Under the pieces are notes generated by a model. The model did no database searches and was not told the origin of the DNA. It was given only the letters and a program-made list of their open reading frames with translations. The position numbers and the translations under genes were made by a program. 12,071 nt of DNA from Spirochaetales bacterium. GTDB taxonomy: Bacteria > Spirochaetota > Spirochaetia > DSM-27196 > SLAA01. This document shows, piece by piece, positions 6,153-11,846 of this stretch (its first letter is position 1; each line of letters starts with the position of its first letter). The stretch spans positions 1-12,071 of the forward strand of contig SLBH01000313.1 of the NCBI GenBank assembly GCA_007126415.1, written 5' to 3'.

Positions 6153-7274
6153 TTAATAGGCGGGGATAAGCTCGAGACGATAACGCCCGTCGTCGGTTTC
6201 GGCGTAGCGCAGCGCACCGGCGACCGGCTCACCCGGATCGCCGAGGTCAACCTCGGCGCCGTCTACCCGCAGAAGCGTTGCGCCGGCGTTGGAGGACCAC
6301 ACGCGCACCGGCGTGTCGAGACGCTCGCCCCAACTCTGGCCGACGGTGAAGAAGGTTTCATCGCCTTGATCGATCCCGTCGCCTTGATCGCCGGCTCGAT
6401 AGCGAAATAGGGTGGGCGCGTTGAACTCTACCGAGAGGTCGATTGCCTCACGCGACGGGCGGGTTGCGATCTCAGCCACAGCGCGCTCACGCGCCGCGAC
6501 GGTGGTGCTGCCGATCGCATCACCGAGCTCGCTACCCTCGGCGCGTTCCGCCGAGGGCTCGCTCAACGCGGCCGGAGAAGCTACCAGCCGGTCGAAGCGG
6601 AGCACCGCCTCGGCGGCCTCTCCGGCCCGGTCCACCGATCGCAACAGCACCGCGATATCGGGCTCGCCGTCGTTGCTGATGTCGAGGTCGCGCTCGGCGT
6701 CGGCCCCGAGCACCTGCCTGCTACCGGCGGTGTCGAGCGTAACCTCGTCGTTTATCGCGGCGATGCGAATCGGGAATTCCTCGCCGTTGAGCGGAACCAC
6801 AACCGTGTCACCAACGCGAAACCGCTGTTCCAGGAACTCGTCGCTGAACTGAAACTCGTTCTCGGCAGTGCTTGCGGCCGGCGGCTCGTCGGCGCTCTCG
6901 GCGTTTGCCGCAAAGAACAGCTGAAACACCAGAAACGCAATACCCACCAGCAACGCGATACCGGCGATCGCCCCGAAAACCAAGCCCTTGGACGGACCTC
7001 GCTTAGGCGCGACAAGCTGATCTATAGGCGGCGGCTGCTCCTGCAGCTTCATGTTTCGATACAGCTGCACCACTTCTTCGGGATCTATTTCAAGAAACTC
7101 GCAGTAACTGCGCAAAAACCCCAGCAGATAAGGCTCGGCCGGAAACTCATCGAATCGTTCTTCCTCGATTGCGACGATGTAGCGCTTCGCGATATGGGTG
7201 TCGCGCGCCACGTGCTCCAGAGTATAGCCTTTCTCTTCGCGTAGGTTCTTGAGTTTGGCGCCAAGTGACTCCAT
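6153..7274 (-). CDS. RodZ-like membrane protein with N-terminal HTH
   Basis: 373 residues. Residues 1-75 are the HTH of the RodZ type: KLKNLREEKGYTLEHVARDT, then the family signature YLLGFLRSYCEFLEIDPEEVVQLY at about 49-72. In RodZ this domain binds the MreB cytoskeleton rather than DNA. A Pro-rich basic linker (81-96) precedes one membrane helix (97-121, GLVFGAIAGIALLVG), and the rest is periplasmic. That part is long (about 250 residues), acidic, and includes an EF-hand-like loop DISNDGEPD (198-206). It ends with a small beta-rich segment, ATLLRVDGAEVDLGDPG, similar to the C-terminal domain of RodZ proteins. The likely role is cell-shape or envelope organisation. The ATG has AAGGAG 4 bases upstream. 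It follows the lolA-like gene by 18 bases. I leave the symbol blank because the large periplasmic region differs from classical RodZ. Confidence 0.85.
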   Translation of the reverse strand: MESLGAKLKNLREEKGYTLEHVARDTHIAKRYIVAIEEERFDEFPAEPYLLGFLRSYCEFLEIDPEEVVQLYRNMKLQEQPPPIDQLVAPKRGPSKGLVFGAIAGIALLVGIAFLVFQLFFAANAESADEPPAASTAENEFQFSDEFLEQRFRVGDTVVVPLNGEEFPIRIAAINDEVTLDTAGSRQVLGADAERDLDISNDGEPDIAVLLRSVDRAGEAAEAVLRFDRLVASPAALSEPSAERAEGSELGDAIGSTTVAARERAVAEIATRPSREAIDLSVEFNAPTLFRYRAGDQGDGIDQGDETFFTVGQSWGERLDTPVRVWSSNAGATLLRVDGAEVDLGDPGEPVAGALRYAETDDGRYRLELIPAY

Positions 7275-7292
7275 AGGACTCCTTCGGCCGGA

Positions 7293-8012
7293 TTAGCCTT
7301 CGCGATCGAACAGAAAGTTGTGGTACCGGTTTGCCGATGAGGGCGGCTCGTAATCAAATCGGCTTGAAGGGACGTTATCGTTCACGCGTACGTCTCGAAA
7401 ATCGAACTCGATCTCGCGATAGTTGGCGGTTACACCTACAATACGGCGAATTCGATGGTCCTCGTCTACCGAGATAACGAGCTGCCTATAGCCTTCATTC
7501 GGTGAGCGCCAGTTTAGCCGCAACTTCACGACCATTTCGTCGGAGTCTTCATCTAACGGAACCGGGTTTGGAGACTGCTGATACGCGATGCTGTAGTTTC
7601 GTCGCAGTAAGTTAAGGCCCTGCTCGCTCGCCAAACCCGCCATACCCTCGGCACCGCCGACGGTCTCTTGGCCGCGCAACTCCTGCTGCAGCGTCACGTT
7701 ATACTGCGGGATATGGATCTTGAGCTCCCTCCCGTCGGACACCAAGATTTGCCCTTCAGGCTCGGCAAAATCTATCCGCACCTTGTCGGGCTCGGCGTAA
7801 TACAGCGTGCCGCTCATTTCGTCGTCGTTGTCGGAGGTGATGGATATCTCGGCAACGTAGTCTTGTATATTGCCGTATTCCTCGGCCATGCGATCAAAAA
7901 ACTGCGTAGCGGTAAGAAGCCGATCGTCGTTTTGCTGCTGTGCAAACAAGCTACCGCCCGCGGCCACCATCAAAACGAGGATACATAACACTGTTCTTCG
8001 GACAACTGACAC
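7293..8012 (-). CDS. LolA-like periplasmic outer-membrane lipoprotein carrier
   Basis: 239 residues from a GTG start. Residues 1-24 form a signal peptide (MSVVRR, hydrophobic core, LFA then QQQ), so the protein is exported; the Cys at position 9 lies inside the hydrophobic stretch and is not a lipobox. The mature part looks like the LolA/LolB beta-barrel family: DRMAEEYGNIQDYVAEISIT, then GTLYYAEPDKVRIDFAEPEG, ILVSDGRELKIHIPQYN, and later VISVDEDHRIRRIVG. LolA carries lipoproteins across the periplasm in a hydrophobic cavity. The order of hydrophobic strands and the KVRIDFAEPEGQ-type segment are what support the call. A start at the ATG 9 bases upstream would have its ribosome binding site too close. 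The gene is first in a likely operon with the RodZ-like, PcrA and downstream genes. Confidence 0.83.
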   Translation of the reverse strand: MSVVRRTVLCILVLMVAAGGSLFAQQQNDDRLLTATQFFDRMAEEYGNIQDYVAEISITSDNDDEMSGTLYYAEPDKVRIDFAEPEGQILVSDGRELKIHIPQYNVTLQQELRGQETVGGAEGMAGLASEQGLNLLRRNYSIAYQQSPNPVPLDEDSDEMVVKLRLNWRSPNEGYRQLVISVDEDHRIRRIVGVTANYREIEFDFRDVRVNDNVPSSRFDYEPPSSANRYHNFLFDREG

Positions 8013-8019
8013 GGTTATC

Positions 8020-8027
8020 ATCACCTT
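8020..8027 (-). promoter_or_regulatory. Ribosome binding site deciding the GTG start of the lolA-like gene
   Basis: AAGGTGAT (8027-8020, minus strand) matches the anti-Shine-Dalgarno partner sequence well. It lies 7 bases before the GTG at 8012. The ATG at 8021 overlaps this site and so is unlikely to be the start. Confidence 0.65.
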
Positions 8028-8055
8028 CGCGCGGGATTCGGGGGATTCGGCCAGT

Positions 8056-8084
8056 ATCTTGTATGATTCGGAATGCTTTGTCAA
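8056..8084 (-). promoter_or_regulatory. Promoter for the lolA-rodZ-pcrA operon
   Basis: A perfect TTGACA (8084-8079, minus strand), then exactly 17 bases, then CAAGAT (8061-8056), a 3 of 6 match to the -10 box. The predicted start near 8049 gives a leader of about 35 bases to the GTG at 8012. It lies 18 bases downstream of the tandem repeat array. Confidence 0.5.
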
Positions 8085-8101
8085 GTTTCTCTGCTCCTTA
8101 T

Positions 8102-8184
8102 AGTTACGTCGCCTGGAGTTACGTCGCCTGGAGTTACGCGACTCGAGTTACGCGACTCGAGTTACGCGACTCGAGTTACGCGAC
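8102..8184. repeat. Intergenic tandem repeat, six units in two variants
   Basis: Two 15-base units AGTTACGTCGCCTGG (8102-8116, 8117-8131) are followed by three identical 14-base units AGTTACGCGACTCG (8132-8145, 8146-8159, 8160-8173) and a partial sixth (8174-8184). Each junction between the 14-base units creates the palindrome ACTCGAGT. The array fills the gap between the stop codon of the UVR-motif gene and the promoter of the lolA-like gene, at roughly -55 to -135 relative to that promoter. It has no coding potential of its own. It may be an operator array, or a neutral tandem expansion. Confidence 0.93.
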
Positions 8185-8207
8185 GACCGTGGCTCTCTCT
8201 CATCATA

Positions 8208-8954
8208 TCACGGAGAAAGCTCGCGAATCCGGTCACGAAGCTCCGCGGCACGCTCGTAATCCTCGGCCGCAACCGCGTCTTTGAGCTCACGCTCGAGCTG
8301 CGCAACCACACTCGGGCTGAGTTCGTCGATCTGCTTCGCAGCCGAGCGCAGATACTTCAACGACCGAATCCGCTCAAACTGAAACGCCGGCGCCTCGATC
8401 TCCGACAGCCCCTCGATCTCCTCGATCGCGCTCTCGATGATGTGCCGTGCGACCTCGCGCAGGTCGTCGTTGAGCGAGATCATCGCGCGCGACATCGCGT
8501 TCATACGAATAATATAGGGACGAAACTGCAGAACGGCGTTACGGTCTTCCTCGCTGCTGCAGTGCTCCTCGAGCACACGACAGAGGCGCAGGTTGTGTTC
8601 GGTATCGCGCGACACGCGCTCGAAATCGTTCATCTGAAATAGCAGCAGGTAGCGGTAATAGAACAACACACCTTCGTTCTGCAGCCGAACCGCCTCGTCG
8701 TGGTCGATCTCGAACCCGTCGTCGCCTCCTTGGATTCGAACATGGTGGTTGAGCCGCTCCTCCACCTCGGCCAACACGGTGTCGTAGCCACGCGGTCGCT
8801 CCCCGTCCGGCCGTCCGTCGAGCTCGTACTGCTCTACCCCAAGCGGCAGCCGCACCTGCAAGACACTACGCCCGTCCTCGGCCTCTACAATTCGCATCGT
8901 ATGGTCCGGATCGTATTCCCATGCAGAGAGAAAACCCGTTAGATCACTACTCAT
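8208..8954 (-). CDS. UVR (UvrB/UvrC) motif-containing protein
   Basis: 248 residues, acidic and soluble. The C-terminal 29 residues (about 220-248) hold a textbook UVR motif, LERELKDAVAAEDYERAAEL followed by RDRIREL. This short helical hairpin mediates the UvrB-UvrC contact and also occurs in McsA and Clp-type proteins. The upstream part has no recognised domain: an N-terminal beta-rich region with LQVRLPLGVEQYELDGRPDG, and a helical middle with FYYRYLLLFQMNDFERVSRD. No nuclease or helicase motif is present, so it is not UvrB or UvrC itself. The motif probably serves protein-protein contact. The ATG at 8954 has AAGGAGG 6 bases upstream, a better start than the TTG at 8978. It has its own promoter (9000-9029) divergent from the UMP kinase gene and a repeat array behind it. 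Confidence 0.85.
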   Translation of the reverse strand: MSSDLTGFLSAWEYDPDHTMRIVEAEDGRSVLQVRLPLGVEQYELDGRPDGERPRGYDTVLAEVEERLNHHVRIQGGDDGFEIDHDEAVRLQNEGVLFYYRYLLLFQMNDFERVSRDTEHNLRLCRVLEEHCSSEEDRNAVLQFRPYIIRMNAMSRAMISLNDDLREVARHIIESAIEEIEGLSEIEAPAFQFERIRSLKYLRSAAKQIDELSPSVVAQLERELKDAVAAEDYERAAELRDRIRELSP

Positions 8955-8999
8955 GGTCTCCCTCCTTGCGTTTCGCAACTACAGCATCTCCACAGTTAG

Positions 9000-9029
9000 A
9001 ATATACTATCGACGGGCTTGTTTTCCCAA
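9000..9029 (-). promoter_or_regulatory. Promoter for the UVR-motif gene
   Basis: TTGGGA (9029-9024, minus strand; 4 of 6), an 18-base spacer, then TATATT (9005-9000; 5 of 6). The leader would be about 40 bases. It sits in the divergent region shared with the UMP kinase gene. Confidence 0.55.
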
Positions 9030-9047
9030 TCGGGAGCGGTGCTCGCG

Positions 9048-9104
9048 CCGGTTCACGGCGCGGGCCCTTGTTTAACGCCGTCCGGTCCACGCCGCGCGCC
9101 CTTG
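9048..9104. repeat. Pair of 23-base direct repeats upstream of the UMP kinase gene
   Basis: Copies at 9048-9070 and 9082-9104 agree at 20 of 23 positions (core CCGGTYCACGSCGCGSGCCC, then TTG). Their starts are 34 bases apart, about three helical turns, so the copies would face the same side of the DNA. The second copy runs into the -35 box of the kinase promoter (TTGATT, 9102-9107), a typical operator position. Confidence 0.8.
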
Positions 9105-9130
9105 ATTCTCGGTGCGCGCGTGCGTAGGAT
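9102..9130 (+). promoter_or_regulatory. Promoter for the UMP kinase gene
   Basis: TTGATT (9102-9107), exactly 17 bases, then TAGGAT (9125-9130); each box matches 4 of 6 consensus positions. The predicted start around 9137 leaves a leader of about 20 bases with GGAGG 8 bases before the ATG at 9158. Confidence 0.5.
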
Positions 9131-9157
9131 GAATCAACCCGCCCGGAGGAGCGCTCT

Positions 9158-9844
9158 ATGACTCATGTTCTCTCGCTTGGGGGCTCGATTGTTGCACCCG
9201 AGCAACCCGATATCGATTTTCTCACCCGGTTTCGAGACACCGTTCGCACGCATATCTCGGCCACCGGCGATCACGTGGTGATGGTGGTAGGCGGTGGAGG
9301 CCCTGCACGCGCCTACCAGAAGGCCTATCGCGAGATGGAGCCCGACTGGGAGCACCCCGAGGCCGACTGGATAGGGATCGCAGCCACTCGACTAAACGCA
9401 CAGCTACTAACAGCGCTGTTCTTGGAGGAGTGCCGCGACCCCATGGTGACCGACCCCACCGTCGTGAACGGTATGAGCGGCTCGGTGCTGGTGGGCGCGG
9501 GTTGGAAACCCGGCTTCTCAACCGATTACGACGCGGTACTGCTCGCCGAGCAGTTCGGCGCCGACACTATGGTGAACCTCTCGAACGTGGCGCAGATCTA
9601 CTCCGCCGACCCCAAGGTCGACCCAAACGCGCGACCGCTCGAGCGTGTAACTTGGGCCGAGTTTCGTAAGCTGGTCGGCGACGACTGGACGCCCGGCAGC
9701 AACCTGCCGTTTGACCCGGTTGCCACACGCAAGGCCGCCGAGCTCGGGCTGCGCGTAATCGCCGCGGGCGGGCGTAATATCGAGAACCTCTCGCGCATTC
9801 TGCGCCGGCAGTCGTTCTTCGGGACGACAATCGGGCCCGAGTGA
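9158..9844 (+). CDS. pyrH: UMP kinase, archaeal-type (amino acid kinase family)
   Basis: 228 residues, full length. The N-terminus VLSLGGSIVAPEQPDIDFL (4-22) is the Gly-Gly-Ser form found in archaeal UMP kinases, in place of the Lys-x-Ser-Gly form of most bacterial PyrH. Then come VVGGGGPAR (43-51), IGIAATRLNAQLL (72-84), the nucleotide region GFSTDYDAVLLAEQFGAD (119-136), NVAQIYSADPKVDPNARPL (143-161), FDPVATRKAAELGLRV (185-200) and the family end GTTIGPE. It phosphorylates UMP to UDP with ATP, an essential step of pyrimidine nucleotide synthesis, in the cytoplasm. Archaeal enzymes have Lys where this one has Gly48. The ATG has GGAGG 8 bases upstream. It is the only plus-strand gene, monocistronic, with paired direct repeats before its promoter. 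Another amino acid kinase specificity is possible but less likely. Confidence 0.88.
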   Translation: MTHVLSLGGSIVAPEQPDIDFLTRFRDTVRTHISATGDHVVMVVGGGGPARAYQKAYREMEPDWEHPEADWIGIAATRLNAQLLTALFLEECRDPMVTDPTVVNGMSGSVLVGAGWKPGFSTDYDAVLLAEQFGADTMVNLSNVAQIYSADPKVDPNARPLERVTWAEFRKLVGDDWTPGSNLPFDPVATRKAAELGLRVIAAGGRNIENLSRILRRQSFFGTTIGPE

Positions 9845-9855
9845 CGAACGATGCA

Positions 9856-11415
9856 TCACAGCGCCGCGATTCGCGCCGCAATGATTTGTAATTCCTCGGT
9901 GTTACGCGGTAACCGGCCGTCGTTTGCACGTGCTTGGAGTACGCCGATATCGGCAAGCGCCCGCGAGATTCCGTGCGCGCTCTCGATCTGCTGCACCACC
10001 TCGAGACCGCGCTTCCCCTCGCCGATCTCGGTAAACGCCGTTGCTACGCGGCGGCGCAAGGTGTCTTGCAGGAACTCGCCGAGATCCGCGGCATCGAGCG
10101 CGCGCTCGAGCGCCTCAACCGCTTCGGGATGCCGATCGGCCGTCGAGAGCTGTTGCCCGATCGCGATAAACAGCTCGGACCGCAGGTAGGAGTCTTCCAG
10201 AGCCTCGGCGAGCTCCGTCACCAGCGCTACCGCGTCCTCCTCGATATACACGCGCAGGATCGTTTGGTAAATCGCCGCCTGCTGATACTCATCGTCCAGC
10301 TCCGCAGCGGCCGAGCGCGCGAAATCGGCGTTCAGGGCCGCCAGTTGCAGATCGCCCATCGTGAGATAACGCGTCGCGACATCGGCGTAGACCTCGGCGC
10401 GGCGGTACGCGTCGGGACTCTGTTCACCCTCGCGCACGGCCTGCGAAAGCATCACAAAGGCCGAGCTTCGTGAGCCTTGTCGCGCGTACGCCGAACCAAC
10501 CTCGGCCAACCCCTGCGCGTGCAGATGGTGGAACGGAATCTGCTGCAATGCCGCGACCCCGTCGTCGTGACGGTCTAGCTCCGCGAGGTTGGCCGCGACG
10601 CGGATCAACAGCCGAGCGTCGTCCTCCGAAAGCGCGAGTACCTCAACCGCTTCCAGCTCGGAGATCGCTCTTCGGGTGTTGCTCGCCGCGGTGCGCTGAT
10701 CACCGCTCTCACGCGTGATCAGCGCGATCTCGGTAAACGCGAGCGCGCGTTGCCAGGGATTTTCGAGACTGCCGGCGGCCGGAATCGTCTGCTGCACCAT
10801 CGCGTTCACCGATTGGCCGAGCCCTGCACGCTGGTACCTTCTGGCGGTATTGGTAAGAATAGAGACGCGCGTCCAGAGATCGTCTATCACAAGGGTACGA
10901 TTGACGGCACGCTGCAGCACCTCGAACGTCTCTTCCCCGCCCTCGAAGCAGGCTTGGATGATTCCTTCGATGATTACACCACGGTTCCAGTCGGACTCAA
11001 TATCGCCCGAAGCGCGGAGGGCCGACTCGAGCAACTCGTTTGCGGTCTCGATCTCGTCGTTCGCAATGTAGCGCCGCGCCATATCGATCCGAATCTCGGC
11101 GCGCGCCTCGGCGGAACCCACCACCTGTGCGCTCTGCTCGAGGTGCTCGAGGACCGCGAGAGACTCGTCCCACCGCCCGGCGAGGCTGTAGCCCTCGGCA
11201 ACTCGAGTGTAGATCGCAAGGCGAGCGAAGGTGTCCTCCACATGATCCGCCGCCCGTAACGACAGGTACAGCGAGGAATCGTTATCGCCGAAGCCCCGAA
11301 ACCGGAACGACGGAACCTCATCAGGCGCGTCGGTGCGCACTGTGGCACACGAGAGCGTTACGCTCGCGATGAGAGAGACTACTATGCTACGGAGAAACAG
11401 ATCTCTTGTGCGCAT
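9856..11415 (-). CDS. TPR-like repeat lipoprotein, probably outer-membrane or periplasmic
   Basis: 519 residues. The N-terminus MRTRDLFLRS, a hydrophobic core, and VTLSC with Cys23 form a lipoprotein signal peptide with the relaxed lipobox common in spirochaetes (Leu at -2, Ser at -1). After a short acidic linker, residues about 55-500 are nearly all amphipathic helices arranged as degenerate TPR-like pairs, for example VAEGYSLAGRWDESLAVLE (72-90), NTARRYQRAGLGQSVN, TEIALITRESGDQRTAASNT, DVATRYLTMGDLQLAALN, IAIGQQLSTADRHPEAVEAL and TAFTEIGEGKRGLEVVQQ. Such solenoids act as scaffolds for protein contacts, in envelope assembly complexes for instance. There is no enzyme motif. The ATG at 11415 has only a weak AGG 5 bases upstream. 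It follows the 103-residue gene by 63 bases, likely in the same transcript, and converges with pyrH, leaving 11 bases. Confidence 0.8.
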   Translation of the reverse strand: MRTRDLFLRSIVVSLIASVTLSCATVRTDAPDEVPSFRFRGFGDNDSSLYLSLRAADHVEDTFARLAIYTRVAEGYSLAGRWDESLAVLEHLEQSAQVVGSAEARAEIRIDMARRYIANDEIETANELLESALRASGDIESDWNRGVIIEGIIQACFEGGEETFEVLQRAVNRTLVIDDLWTRVSILTNTARRYQRAGLGQSVNAMVQQTIPAAGSLENPWQRALAFTEIALITRESGDQRTAASNTRRAISELEAVEVLALSEDDARLLIRVAANLAELDRHDDGVAALQQIPFHHLHAQGLAEVGSAYARQGSRSSAFVMLSQAVREGEQSPDAYRRAEVYADVATRYLTMGDLQLAALNADFARSAAAELDDEYQQAAIYQTILRVYIEEDAVALVTELAEALEDSYLRSELFIAIGQQLSTADRHPEAVEALERALDAADLGEFLQDTLRRRVATAFTEIGEGKRGLEVVQQIESAHGISRALADIGVLQARANDGRLPRNTEELQIIAARIAAL

Positions 11416-11478
11416 GCGCGCCTGTGTGATTCCACTGCTATCGGCCCGATGGTGTCGGCGCGCCGATCGGGGTCTATG

Positions 11479-11790
11479 TTACGCCGGCTGCAACAGCAAC
11501 CGGCCGTCTTGCAACACCAGCACTATCTTTCGAGGTTTTCCTAACCGCTCAACCGTCCGCAGACTGAGCTCCACGGTATTTGCTCGGCATTCGTTCTTTA
11601 AGTGTATCACGCCCGCGGTTGCGTTCGCCGTGCCCGCTTCAAACTCGTCGTAACTGCACCCCGCGCAGATATCAACCGCGTGCTGCGTGGTCATCAGCCC
11701 CAGATCAAACCCGTCGTTCGGGTGGATGTTGATAGTCTTATCGTCGAAGGAGTAGTCACCCATTACCGCCAACGGATCGCTCTGCTTCAT
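11479..11790 (-). CDS. Small soluble protein of unknown function, three cysteines
   Basis: 103 residues. No signal peptide or membrane helix is seen, so it is probably cytoplasmic. Landmarks are GDYSFDDKTINIHPNDGFDLG (about 11-31), a CAGC motif (Cys42-Cys45) and Cys68 in HLKNECRANTVELSLRTVERLGK, which together could bind a metal or form a redox pair. The C-terminus is a beta-like segment, KIVLVLQDGRLLL. The mix of short beta strands suggests a small beta-rich domain. The ATG at 11790 has GGAGG 6 bases upstream, with a good promoter at 11818-11846, so the gene is very likely real; an internal ATG at codon 10 lacks a site. I do not recognise the family. It probably shares a transcript with the TPR-like lipoprotein gene downstream. 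Confidence 0.78.
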   Translation of the reverse strand: MKQSDPLAVMGDYSFDDKTINIHPNDGFDLGLMTTQHAVDICAGCSYDEFEAGTANATAGVIHLKNECRANTVELSLRTVERLGKPRKIVLVLQDGRLLLQPA

Positions 11791-11817
11791 GCTCGACCTC
11801 CGGGAAACTTGACGGTC

Positions 11818-11846
11818 ATACTATGCCGCCGCTTGCCGTTCGTCAA
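11818..11846 (-). promoter_or_regulatory. Promoter for the 103-residue protein and TPR lipoprotein genes
   Basis: TTGACG (11846-11841, minus strand; 5 of 6), exactly 17 bases, then TAGTAT (11823-11818; 4 of 6). The -35 box contains the TGA stop of the upstream acetyltransferase remnant (11845-11843). The leader to the ATG at 11790 would be about 20 bases. Confidence 0.6.

Noticed and set aside
5661..6410. A 249-codon open frame on the plus strand opposite pcrA and the RodZ-like gene
   Set aside because: It is antisense to two well-supported genes, is a frame shadow typical of GC-rich DNA, and its translation shows no recognisable domain.
8013..8084. A longer lolA-like gene from the TTG at 8084, preceded by AAGGAG
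   Set aside because: It would put 24 non-hydrophobic residues before a good signal peptide, and that TTG is part of the predicted -35 box TTGACA. The GTG at 8012 has a better-fitting site.
8102..8184. The tandem array considered as a CRISPR array
   Set aside because: Units are 14-15 bases and directly adjacent, with no unique spacers; no cas genes are nearby.
8955..8978. A longer UVR-motif protein from the TTG at 8978
   Set aside because: The ATG at 8954 has AAGGAGG at ideal spacing, inside the stretch this extension would translate.
9845..9855. Bidirectional terminator between pyrH and the TPR lipoprotein gene
   Set aside because: Only 11 bases separate the stop codons and no stem-loop with a T-run is visible on either strand.
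11425..11470. Inverted repeat with CGGCGCGCCG and ATCGGC/GCCGAT between the 103-residue gene and the TPR gene
   Set aside because: Small palindromes like these are frequent in such GC-rich DNA. No T-run follows, so neither terminator nor attenuator can be supported.
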